A stretch of DNA of 64,000 nt from contig CM067570.1 of assembly GCA_034336665.1 (NCBI GenBank), forward strand, positions 23,579,002 to 23,643,001. The letters are read 5' to 3'. Under the pieces are notes generated by a model. That model did no database searches and was not told the DNA's origin. It saw only the letters and a program-made list of their open reading frames with translations. Position 1 is the stretch's first letter. Each line of letters begins with the position of its first letter. Positions 25,899-37,583 of the stretch are shown here, one piece after another. This DNA is from Luscinia megarhynchos. Its lineage: Eukaryota > Chordata > Aves > Passeriformes > Turdidae. Both the position numbers and the translations under genes were made by a program.

Positions 25899-26150
25899 CC
25901 AGAGCTGGCCCTGGGCCCTGTTCCTGTGCCCTGGGGGGCTCTGCAGGCACTGCACACGTGTCCTGGGACCCTTCTTCACAGTTCTTTTAAAGTCTTTTTT
26001 TCTTTTATTTTCTATGACTTAGAAATGTGATTTGCAAATGTGTTAGCTCCCTGACTTCAGTACTGCCAGAGCTTAACTACTGCGTGTGAGCTGTATCTAA
26101 GGCTTGTTGTAAATAAAAGTGATTTAAAAGGTACAAAATAAATAATACAT
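25899..26150 (+). other. PPP1R1C: PPP1R1C 3' UTR
   Basis: This is non-coding sequence from the TAA to just past two AATAAA hexamers. A T-rich patch occurs at 25985-26010. The UTR is short, about 230-250 bases. The exact cleavage site cannot be read from sequence. A GT/T-rich segment around 26172-26190 (CAGAGGTTTTTCTTGC) fits a downstream element. Confidence 0.7.
26108..26142 (+). terminator. PPP1R1C: Poly(A) signals of PPP1R1C, overlapping a Pumilio-type site
   Basis: AATAAA occurs at 26112-26117 and again at 26137-26142. The first overlaps TGTAAATA (26108-26115), which is the Pumilio recognition element UGUAnAUA in RNA. Which hexamer is used is not determined. Confidence 0.7.
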
Positions 26151-26669
26151 TAATTTAGACAGGATTGCCTATTGTACAGAGGTTTTTCTTGCTACAGAAA
26201 AATGTTCATATAAAATGATCCCTTTGGTTAAGGGCAGTTTTTACCATTGTTGGTAGAGTTACCTGCAATGATGTGGATGAAAAAAAGGTAATGAAGTAAG
26301 CAGAGGTGACTCTGTCTAGAGAACAATGCAAAGACTCTTCCCTGTGTTCCCTGGATGTGTGACATCACGCTGCACAAACTCACCTCAGGTCTGGGTCCCA
26401 GCGTTTTGGCTGAAGTCAGCATGGTTCATACCATCCTTTCCCTTTTTTAGACCATGCAAACTCTGTGGCATAAAATGGAATAAGGTGGAGAAGGCAAACA
26501 ATGTTTCTTCAAAGTCACACTTAGCAGATTATTTTGATATTTCAAACAAGGACAGATTTTTAAATGAATTCACTGTCATTGTGTATTAACTGCTTGCCTT
26601 TGATACAAAAGTTTTGGCCTCAGTTTAACTTTCCACTGCTGCAAGTCTCTTTTAAAGGGTTGAGCTAGC

Positions 26670-26754
26670 AAAAAGAAAAAAACAAAAACAAAAATAAACA
26701 AACAAAAAAAAAAGAAAAAAAAACCGAAAAAATAAAAGAAAAAATAAAAAAAGA
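26670..26754. repeat. A-rich low-complexity tract
   Basis: About 85 bases of A runs broken by single G, C or T (AAAAACAAAAACAAAAATAAACAAAC and similar), lying some 520 bases past the PPP1R1C poly(A) signals. The flanks share a short word (GGGTTGAGCTA on the left, GAGTTGAACTA on the right). Confidence 0.9.
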
Positions 26755-29700
26755 GTTGAACTATAGGAAAACACAGAGCCTTTTGTCTATGCCTTGCATG
26801 GTGATTTCACTCTCAATCTGAGGTCTTCCACGAAGACCTGCTGAGAACAGGATCTGTCAACTAGTGTTTCTTTATATCTGAGAGCCATTTATTCCCTCCA
26901 TCTGCATGTCTCTATCTGTCCCCTCTGGTTCCACTTTCTGTAGAAACACTGCAGACAGGATCCACGACTCCAGCTCAGCAAGGGTGTGCAAGAAGGACTA
27001 AAGAAGGACTCTGCAATCAGACAGAAGCTGCTACAGGACTTACAGGACTGAGAGCTTTTCATGCCCCAAACAACAAAAGGAAGGAAACGACCCTTCAGAA
27101 GCCGTTTGAATGGCCCAGGTCAGGTCTGGAATGGCAGCAAGAAGTGCTGGGCTCTGCTCCCAGCTTGGCCATGGCTTTGCTTCACACAGCACCAGGCTCT
27201 TCACAGAATTGCTCGTTGCCACAGCACTCCTAAGCTGTGAATCAGCCACTGGTGTTTAACCTCACACCACCTCTCTGTGCTGCTAGCTAATAAAGCACTT
27301 TGGATATTAATGGCTTTTTGCTGGTTATTAGTACCCACAGGCTGCAGATAGGAACTGTCTAGGACCTGTGAGCCACTGAAAGCATGGACATGATTTATAA
27401 CACTCGACACCAGGACAAGCTATTGAACATGTGGAATCTCAGCATTTCAAAGGAAACACTCAAAGCACTTCATAGGACCTTGGAGAATTCATCACTGAAA
27501 ATGCTGTTTCAGGTTGACTGTTGGACCTGAGTATAATTACCCTTTATAAATAATAGGAAAAATCAAACCCACCCAGATTTAGTTTGAACTGTACTTGACT
27601 TTCAGAATGGCATATCTTGTTTATTCTCTGGGTGCAAAATCAGATAATACCTAAGTAGATATTGAGAGTCAAGATTTAAATCTCCTTTCTAAAGCATTCT
27701 AAAGTATGCTTTCTTAAGCATACTTTCCACTGAAGTCAGAGGAATTTTGCTTGAGAAAGACCATAGGTTTTGGCTGAAACATATTTGCATTTGGGGAAAT
27801 ACAATGTGTAGTGTACAGGAAAGTTTTGATTATCCTGCTATCAATTTAATTACTGGGTTTCTTGTCTTTTTTTATTTTTTAAGATTAATATAAATTCTGT
27901 TGAAGTCTTCAAGGATTTGCCCACTGTCTTTTCATACTACCATTATTTCCCCCTAGAAATGCAAACTGAAAAATCAGCATTAGTTCTTGCCCTATTGGTG
28001 TTATTTGACCAAAAATGTCCCATCCAACACTGACTCCAAGGCAGGCCTGCAGGAGAGGTTCTATTGCCTGTGCCTGGCTGAGGCTTCCCATGGTGTCCGG
28101 GGTCCAGGCAGTCAGTAAGGAAGGGACTTCCAGTTCATCTGCTCTCCTATAATATCAAGGCACAGGCTGGTGGGGGTTTTCACTCTTTAGTAAAAAAGCA
28201 TTTCTTTTACTCCAGCAGGTGAAGCATTGGGTGACTCTCCCCAGAGCTGGCCTGGGAGGGCTGTGGTGGCTGGGGGGGATCCAAGCAGGGCTCCTACAGG
28301 CTGCAGGTCTGCTTTTGTACAGCTGGCACTGTACAACAAATGTCCTGCTCAGTGCAGGGCTCCCCTCCTCATTTCTGTTCTCTTGAGACAAGTTTTCTTC
28401 ATGAGGGATCTTATTCCTGCAGAAAACAAGGCATTGTCTGTCCACTAACCCTGGGGGGACAATGTAAGGGCATATTTAAATATGCTGTCCCTCAAACTCC
28501 CCTTTCTTCCTCTCCTATTGCATCCATCTTAGTGCCCAGGCCCACAGATGTTCTTTTTTCATTCTTTTTATTATTTTTTCTATAGCAGCTCAGCACAAGA
28601 GTGAGCTCCAGAAAGAGCCTCAGTTGTTCTGTTGATTCCTGACATGTGCAATTACATTTAACCTTTTCATGCTCAGCATTGTACTTGGCAACTGAGTGGA
28701 TGCTGAATGCCGTCTGCTTTGCTGTATTCTCCCCTTTATCCTCCAGTGAGGATAGCAGCACTCAGAGCAAATCTCAAGCAGGATAGTTGTGCACCCTCTG
28801 CTAAAGCCCAGGCTGCTTGGTAAGATGCTGCTAACCTCCAGTTTCATCAAAGTGGGCTGATGGAGTTTATACTAGTTCAGTGTCTATATTCTCCTATAGA
28901 TTTTCTGCTTTTTAAATTAAATAATCTGGGGGGTTTAGGGCAGAAAAAATATTTGGCATTTCTGCTAGGCCATACACACTCTTTCAAATTATTCATTTGC
29001 CTAGTATATACTGACCCTTAGTGGTAAACTGAGATTTTAATTGCCTTGCCAAGTTTCTAAATTTTGCTTTTCTCTTCGGCCCAACTGTTCAGAAAATGGC
29101 AGGAATATTTGCTGTGCATCAGGATAGTCTATCTATGCAAATAGCCCACAATGTCTTCAGCAGACATTAACAGGCATGTGAAAATAATGATGACAGGTGT
29201 TATTAGCTCTTCTGAAGGGAGGGCTGTGGGAAGCAGGAGTGTCGAAAGGTTATTCCAAAATGCAAAACAAAAACGCTGGCATTGAGAAGCAATACTCTCC
29301 ACATAATGAGAAACAAATAAGAACTCAGTATCTGGCACTAACGAACACCTCAAGCTAACTGTGGAATGAGTATTAATTAGGTTTCCAAAATAGCATCTTT
29401 CTGAAAAGCAGCTGAGGTGTAATATTGCTCCTTATTAATCAAAGCAATGGGACAATGTGAACTCTGCAAAAAATAAATGGTTTGCAGATGGCTGTGTGCA
29501 TCTTTAATAATGACAGAAGAACACAAGTTACAGCTTTAAATGCCAGGGACCCTTTCTGCATCTTCTCCTTTTCAGAGAGCGATATTTGCAGTTTTCAAGG
29601 CAGTGAGGAAAGTGTGTTGGTTTCTTATTACATTTTCCCTGCAGCATAAATTCTGTTGATGTGCTTCCCTAATCATTCTAATTATACTGCCATATGTTGC

Positions 29701-32700
29701 TCTCATCTTTCTTTTTCTCTCCTAATGGGACATAGATTCTCTCTTTTGAATATGTCATTTGTTTATTACATTTATCAAGGGTTTTAACATTATATGGGAC
29801 TTTTAATTGCTTTTTTAAACACTCAGCAGATTGAATATTAAAAACAGACATGAAGGTCAACTATAAATAATATTTAAATTTCTCATGACATTTTTATTCT
29901 CTAATTTACTGGAAATATCAACTCTGTAGTCATGCTCCTGTATCTACCATTTACCTGAAACCACACACGTCTTCCAGAGCTGCTCTGGCTGCAGTCAGCT
30001 CTGCCCTACCCCAAACCACCTTGTTCCCAGCAGAATAGGAGTCTTCCCCAGGTGGGAATGCTAAAATAAAGATGCATCATGCATTATACTAAAATGTTTG
30101 ACCCAAATATGCTGCCATTAATTCCAGTTGTGAACTACTGCTGAACCTCAAACAATAAAGGTGAATGTTAATTTCTGACAAGTAAGAAAAATACAACTCT
30201 CTCTCACAGTTGAGCAGTCTCAAAGATAAGGAAGCACACTTTCAACAAAAGAATTCAAGATGGTCTAAAGTTAAGTACATGCTTTTTACAGAGACATTAG
30301 ACCCTCAGAGCACCCACCCTGCTCTGAGAAAACAAAATCTGTAAGCCAGCTGAACACAAAGAAAGCAAGAGACAACCAATTACTATTCCATTAACATATT
30401 AATTTCTGCTATAATCACACCATCTTTCTTGGTTTTCATGGAAATACATCACAGGTGAATTTGACCCTTTGACTCGTTGAATTTTGATTGAGATAATCAT
30501 ATCAGGCTTTACACAAATAATTAGCCAATATTTTCATTAACTTGGTGTTTATTCATGGTATTATGACACAAGTCCCACAGTCTTTCTTGCAGGTTCAGGA
30601 GTGTTGCTTGTAGGTGCGCCAACATGAGGTCCTATGTGGTGATGAGACAGCTTCAAAACTACAGGTCAAATAAAAGTGAAAAATCTGCTGTTCTGCTTAA
30701 CTGTTCCATCTTAGAGCCAAGATTCTACATACCAGTTTGATTTTTACCCCCTCATTTAGCTCCAACTTTGTTACTTCTGGTTTGTAATAATGACCTATAC
30801 AGGATGTTGCAAATGCATAAAACTCAACAGCTTTAAAGTTCATGTACTATATAATCTGGCAGAATAGCTGATTTTGCTAAAATATTATCTGTCCAAGTTT
30901 AGCTAATGCAAGTTCTCCAACAGTTCTCCACTCAAAGGCCACAAGCAAAGGACTTGCCTAGGCACAAAGAAAATATTTTGCAGCGAAGTTCAGCCCAAAA
31001 CCGTTTCATAAGAGATTTTTTTTTCCATTTTTACAAGAATTTTTTTCTATTTATAACTCTATAGTTATGACTTCTTTGTTCCCAGGGGAAAACTTAGATA
31101 TCCACAGTTTGATAAAACTTCTGAATGTTTGCCCTGGGACATGGAAAAGGAGTCTCTGGGGACCCATTGAATACTTAAATGACCAGGAAAGTAAAATTAT
31201 TCCAAGGAAGTAGCCTAAATATTTGCATAGTGTTTGACAAAGGGCAATCTCTTTTACTCATAGCATTAAATTAATTTCCACTCATTTTTCCATTCTATTT
31301 TTCAAGGATGTGATTTTTAAATAAATGCTTTAAAAGGGATGCACTCCCCTTTCAGACAAACCTTTGTTGCAAAACTACTGAACACAGAAATCTCTAATCT
31401 GCTGCTGGAGAATATAAGTCATGCTTACATTTTCCTCTTTCCCATACAATAACTGTATAGTCTGTTAAAAACAAGCATTTCAGCCACTTACCACTAGTGA
31501 TCTTGATTTGTTAATTTGAAATTATTTCCATCACAGTAGTTGCTTGTTTGACTTCTGGCATCTCTACAAGAAGAAGGTCCTTTGTGCATGTAGCTCAGAT
31601 AGCACCTGGAAAAGAGGAACTGCAAAGAATGTGGTATAAAGCAGTTGTCTTGATTTATTTTCATCGTGTCAGGATGTTTCACCTAGTTAGGATTTGATAC
31701 ATGTTTGAGCCAATGGGATTCTTCCCATTCATTTTCAATCCAAGCTGAAAGGAGCCCTGTTTAATTCCATTTACACTGAACTTGGATTGTAAAATTTACA
31801 CCAAGCCATGAAGGTATCTGTCAAAGTCATACTCTTCCTGAAGAATTGTTGCTAACAAGTACAGTCCCAGTGGCTCTTTCAATGTCAACCACAGCAAGAA
31901 TTTTTTTGGGGTAAAAAGTATTTTATTGGTTATGTGTTTCTTTGTGCAAGGGCTACTTTAACCACAAAGGCTAAGAAGGCAAGACTCACTTAAAGAAATT
32001 GTTTTCAAATGTGCTATGAGGATGTGAGTGAGTTTGTGTGGCAGACTGGGACAGTAATGGAAAAATTGTGGAGTCTCAAATGGGTGAAATTGTTGGAAAT
32101 GACTATATATGCACTGTCACTTCTCAAAGACAATCATACACAAATGAATAAAAATGCTCCAGGCAATCAAATTTGTAACTAACACTCAGGAGCTTCACAA
32201 TCCTTGCCCTCAAATCAGATTTATTTGGGAATATCATCATAGGAAATAGGGACAAATACAGCAGAATAAAAACACACATTTGTAGATTGCCTTCTTGAAA
32301 ATTAAATAAAAAAAATACTGTCTAGATCATAACCCATAACAATATTACATAATATATCTGTCATATATCTCGAGATAAAAGTACAAAATAAAACTCTTGA
32401 GGGCTCATTTATAGCTACAGCTCCTCAGTGTGCTCAATTGCAGGGTACATGCCCAGGATGCTGTGGGGGAGATGCAGATACAAACACCATTTCTTAGGGC
32501 CCCATGCAGTGTTTTGGCAGCACAGCCTTACAGGTTTCAGAGATAAAACTACTGCTCAGGGAGAGGCTCTCTCAAAAAGCCTTTCTGCCATATGAACCCA
32601 AATTTCACCCAGCCCAAAGCCTTAACCAACATATGTTGGCTCTACTGGTCTACTCCATCAAAGAAAACCTCTCCTCAACTAAACAACACACCGAGCTTTG

Positions 32701-35700
32701 GGTCATGTCCAGGCAAAATCTTGCTAAGAACAAAGGAAGAAAGAAAGAGAATCAGCTGGCATTAACAAAAGACTAAGGACTCTTCTTGTATTTCAGTAAT
32801 ATCTACCACAGTGATAAAATCTGAATAAAACTGAGCAAATAGGATTATTTATAGGGAAAATCACTCTTCTATCCTAACGAATGAGATCTGCAGGCAATGA
32901 ACACCTCCTGTGAGACCAGGAGCTCCTTCCAGCTTCTGCAGTGGGAGAGCTTGGTGCTTGCTATGACAACAGGACACTGAGAGCCCCACAGGGTGCTTCA
33001 AGTTCTCTGCAGAATCTCTTCCATTTTCTGCTTGTATTTCAAGGTGAAAATTTTTGCAGAGTAATAAATCTCAATGGGATAGAGACGCAGAAAGAAACTT
33101 TAAGTTCTACTATGGTAAAAGTCTGAAATTGAAAATACAATATAGAGATTAAATTCTGATTGCTTCAGAGTTTCAGTCCCAGTGAGTCATAAACTACCAT
33201 GATGAAAAACAGTCAGTAGCAAATATCTAACTGGCCTAGTTTTTAAAGATAGTAGTTGTCTTTTGCTCTTTTCAAATTTGGTGGGAACTATGGATGATCT
33301 ACTTATCTAAAGTAAGTTTCTGACTTCTCAGATCTTAATCAAAAAGATTTTCCACTGCCACAGCATATGGCAATTTACAATTTTAAAAAGTCTGATATGA
33401 CCATTGAATTTCTTCTCTTGTCATAAGGACAATAAGAAGCCATAAGATGGTTTACATTTTATTACAAAGGAAAAAAATAGTCCAACATTCCCAAATAGGA
33501 TGCAAAGGTGCACAGAGCGGTCCAGGCTACTAACAATTTGCTCAAACACCAGCAGAGAATATATAAATTCTTAACTCTTAGCAAAAAATATTGATTGCGT
33601 TATAACATCTATGATACAATTTCATCTGTTAACATTTCATTCGTTAACTGCACTGTACAGAAATTTGTCCATGCTAAATACAAGCCTTGGACCAGATACA
33701 CAAAACAATTTAAATGTATTTTTTACATCCTATATGCACAAACATTTCTTAAGTTAAAACTATGCATACTACTTATGCATAGCACATATATGGCTTACAT
33801 ATTCAATGACAGGAATTCCACTTTTTGGCATGCCCTTGTCCCTGGGCTCAGAGCTTGCACTGTTCCCAGCTCAATTTTGACTGCTCTGCTGTCAGAAAAG
33901 AGACAGTCAACAGGTATGGACATGTAAGGGTCCCTCAGCAAAGGTGATTGTTCATGATTCCTTCTTCAGTCGGGCACAGGTGCCCTGGTTGAGGTGGAGC
34001 TGGTGCCTGCTGAGCTCTGGTGGATGCCTGAAGCAGCAGATGGGCAGCACACGGGTCTCAGCCACGCTTGGCACAGAGCAGAGTGCCACTGCCCCCACGA
34101 GTGCCCTTCAGAGCAGACCACGGCTGACTAGAAGGACTTTGTGCTCAGTGAGGTAATAACCACAGGGTCCGAAAGGAGAGCAGGAGTGCAGCCACCCTGC
34201 AGGCTGAGCAGGAGCCTGGCAGCCCCCTGGCAGGCCCAGAGGGGGAATGAGCTGGCTGCAGCTGTGGAGGACACCAGAGGAGCCAGGACGGGCCATGTGC
34301 AGCTCGAGGGAAGGAGAGATGAAAAGGGAGTTTCTTTAGGAGCACAGTTTGGTCTGGAGGGCTCATTCCGAGGCCTCTTGCAGAGGTGGCTGCCTGTGTG
34401 CTGCCCTGTTGCTGCCCCTCAGAAGGAAACAAACTCTAGCAAAGGATGCATGTTGTCACCATTTGAGATAAACCATGACATAAGGCCTCGGTGTCACCTT
34501 CCAATTCTGTCCGAGAGGCAACACAGCATTTTGCTGACGTGAAGCAATTTTCATGTCTCTTCCACCCTACAAAACAGTAAGTACCAGCTTCATGGTAGGG
34601 CTGACACAAGTGCTGATGCCTTTCAAAATATTACAGGATTCAGAATGTTTTAATGTTTAACACCAGATGCTATTCAATTGCTTTCAAATTTGTTCAACAC
34701 CAGTTCTGTCCATATGGCAGCCACTGCACTGGGGAAGAATCTTCATTAGCACAGGCTGGTCAGTGTAACTTTGCAACTTCCCTGTACACTCTACAAAAAT
34801 TTATTTCCAGATATTTTAAGGAAGCTAACAAGTAGGACTTTTATGATGCATGCAGCATGATTGCATGAACAAGTATCTAGAAAACACATTTCATTTTGAT
34901 TTTCCATTTGCATTGGACACCAGCAGCAGTGACACAGTAACAGCAATCCCAGGCAGATGACAAACATCATGTTTCCAGGTATCTCGTGATTTACTGGAAA
35001 TGTCTGGTACCAGTGATGCAACAAAGCAAGGTCCAACTTTGGCTGAAAAAATATTTGGCTAGTTTAAGAAAGCAGAATAGAAGAGGAAAAAGCAACACAA
35101 AAACAACTGAAATCTTGCAAGTTTTTAGGTGCCTTGAGTTACCAGCTCAGGGTTTTACATTTTACATTTTTGAACATTTTGTTCAATCACTCTCCACAGA
35201 AAAAGGATGATCCAAAAACAAGTTGATACATAACAGCCTCTGAGATCATGAGGTAGGAGCAGCTAGAGTTCTTTTCTCCTGCAACAGAGGTCAAATGAAA
35301 GTTCATAAACAAGAGATTTCTGATACTATTACTTTCCATATTCCATATACTTGAATAGAGGATGATTTATTGCATGATCATTTAGTCTGACACAAAGGAT
35401 TCAGAGATTTAAAAGCACTAGCTTTCTCTTCTTTATACTGAATTTTTTTAAGGTGACATTGAAAGTGGGGTATTCTGTGTCCCTACTTCAAAATTTTGGA
35501 ATATAAGTAAAACTGGGATGGAACAAAGAGGTTAAGAAAAGCACTAAGCAAGTCTTTATGGTATAAAATACTCCCCATTAAACGAAAGAAATGACTGAAT
35601 TACCTGTCCTGCCTGAAATGTCAGAAGCTTTTAAGAAATAGCAAATCTAGTTCTGTACCAGTGCTTCTGTCTGCTCCGTGGCTTTTACAATGTCTTCTGA

Positions 35701-36420
35701 CGTCTTACAGTGTTTAGGCTCACCTGGAAGATAAACAGATGTGATTGGGAACCTGGATGAGGAAGTTAACCAAGTCAAGAGAATCTGCACAGCCATAGAC
35801 AGACAGAATCTACTTCCTCCAGATATTTTAAGGTTAAAATGAGGTTTCAGTCAATTGCTTTCTTTAATTCCTTTCTCACCAGAATAAGCATCAGCTTGAA
35901 TTAAATAATAATTATGGTTTATCCACAAGGCAAAAGATAGGATGAAAGCAATAGATGACAGCATGAAACAAAACTATGAAGACTTTTGCATGAATGTTAA
36001 TAAAGTGGGTTTGGGTTTGGCTCTTTTTTTTCTTCCAGCTTATTGAAAGTCAAAATTTACCCTCTGCAGAGTGCTGTTTAAATCCTCTTTGCTGCAGGCT
36101 TTCAAATCAGAGTCCAAGTTTCTCCCAGATAATGAAAGATGCCAGTGTCAGGTTCTAAGAACCCAGTTCAATCAGATAGGAGCAATGGCACAGAGTAACA
36201 CAAGTGATACAGCATGAACCTCAAATAGAAAATCATTGAACCATAGAAGTTGCTTAAACTATACCCTCAGTTGCTTTGAATGAGTACAGCTGAGGAATTT
36301 ATACACTGAGATGGTAGGCAGGGTAGCAAACTGACAGCACTATTTACTAACTACATATAGTAACTTCTCAGTTTTATCCACTTGATCCAGGGATCCCACC
36401 AGTAAAGAATGCTAAATGTC

Positions 36421-36678
36421 AAAAAGAAAAAAGCATAGAAATCTCAAAAGTGGAAAAGATGACCTGGGAGAAGCTTAAAAATTATAAAAATAGAGAGGGG
36501 GAAATTCTTGAAAGCCAGAAAACAAAGGTAGAAGTAGCTGAAAGGGAAAGCAGATGATGCATGGTCTGAAGGGAAAATTGAAAGATGGCGAATTGAAGAA
36601 GAGGCTAACGATTTAGGAAAGAGAATAGGAAGACAGGAGAGAAAACTGAAGAGAACAAGCGTGAAGAAAGAAGAAAAT
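36421..36678 (+). repeat. Purine-rich strand-asymmetric tract
   Basis: Over about 260 bases the + strand is mostly A and G, with words such as GGAAAGAGAATAGGAAGACAGG and GTGAAGAAAGAAGAAAA. Stops occur in every frame, so it is not coding. It lies downstream of PDE1A in the sense of that gene. Confidence 0.65.
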
Positions 36679-37139
36679 TAATATCTATGAAACTGCCACA
36701 GCTTCACTGCAAAGGAATAAAAATTGCTACTGATTTCACCCTTGTTTAACTACCTTGGATGGTGGCAGAGTGTGCACTGCCCACTCTGTAATGCGCCCAC
36801 AAGCAGATGGGCCATACTCTCCCCAGCAGAATCCTACACCACCCTTTATTCTACATCAATTTTATGTAGGTGGAATACAGACAACCAATAATTCAAAGGC
36901 TTTTAAAGTCTCAAAATTGGAGTAACATTAATTAGAACAAGGATGTCTACAGATCTTTCAGCCTCTGGCTCTTTTTGGAAGGATTTAGCAAAACTTTATT
37001 AGCATTATTATCCATAAAAACAACAAGAAAAAGAAAAAAATGGAAGTGGGAAGAAGTATGAAAGTAGAAGCTATTTATCTAAATATTTAAATTTTATACT
37101 TGGCACTTGAGGTTGTGGAAGCCTTGAAACAAAACCATT

Positions 37140-37583
37140 CACAGAATCACAGAATACGCTGGGTTGAAAGGGACCCACAAGGGTCAGGGAGTCCAGTTCC
37201 TGGCCTTGCTCAGCACCATTGCCAAGAATCACATCATGTGCCTGAAAGACTCATCCAAATGCCTCTTGAACTTTGTCAGGTGTTGGGATCACTGCTCTGG
37301 GGAGCCTGTTCTGGTACCCTCTGGGTGAAGAACCTTTTTCTAATATCCAACCTAAATCTCCCCTGACACCACTTCAGGCCATTCCCTCTGGTCCTGTCAC
37401 TGTCACCACAGAGCAGAGATCAGTGCCTGCCCCTCCTCTTTCCCCCATGAAGAAGTTGTAACTGCAATGAGTTCTCCCCTCAGTCTCCTCCAGGCTGAGC
37501 ACACCCAGTGACCTCAGCTGTTCCTCACAAAGCCTCTGCTCCAGATCCTTCCCATCCTGTGGCCTCCTCTGGACAGTCTCTGA
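37140..37583 (-). mobile_element. CR1-type LINE fragment, 3' end, - orientation
   Basis: The left edge reads CACAGAATCACAGAATACGCTGGGTTG, which is the reverse complement of the CR1 3' tail. Within it are blocks typical of avian CR1 copies: GGACCCACAAGGGTCA, AGGCCATTCCCTCTGGTCCTG, CTCCCCTCAGTCTCCTCCAGGCTGA and GTGGCCTCCTCTGGACAGTC. The copy is 5' truncated, about 440 bases long, and decayed. An 88-codon + strand open frame inside it is accidental. Confidence 0.93.

Larger units (their letters stand above)
1..26150 (+). other. PPP1R1C: PPP1R1C gene, 3' part (gene span)
   Basis: The gene runs left to right and enters the window already in an intron. Three coding exons join in phase as 38 + 61 + 89 nt and give the last 61 complete residues plus a stop. 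The joined protein contains ASPKQRKQSVFTPPALKG and a GIKHLK...FPEEEEG...ERE end. These match the C-terminal half of the 109-residue vertebrate PPP1R1C as I remember it, with identical spacing through the second and third exons. The N-terminal exons, with the KIQF-type PP1-docking motif and the RRRPTP phosphothreonine motif known for the family, are not in the window. The right end is set by the poly(A) signals near 26112-26142. Confidence 0.93.
26151..37139. other. Intergenic region between convergent genes, left part
   Basis: No gene, RNA gene or intact mobile element is recognised. It holds an A-rich low-complexity tract at 26670-26754 and a purine-rich tract at 36421-36678. A GC-rich block lies at about 33950-34440, where short frames are open on both strands. 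AT-rich single-copy DNA at about 29360-29900 looks, by eye only, like a conserved non-coding element. Open frames here are short and do not resemble known proteins. Confidence 0.65.

Noticed and set aside
37100..37461. Open frames (88 and 62 codons) near 37.2 kb
   Set aside because: They lie in the antisense strand of a decayed CR1 fragment and do not encode its reverse transcriptase or any host protein.
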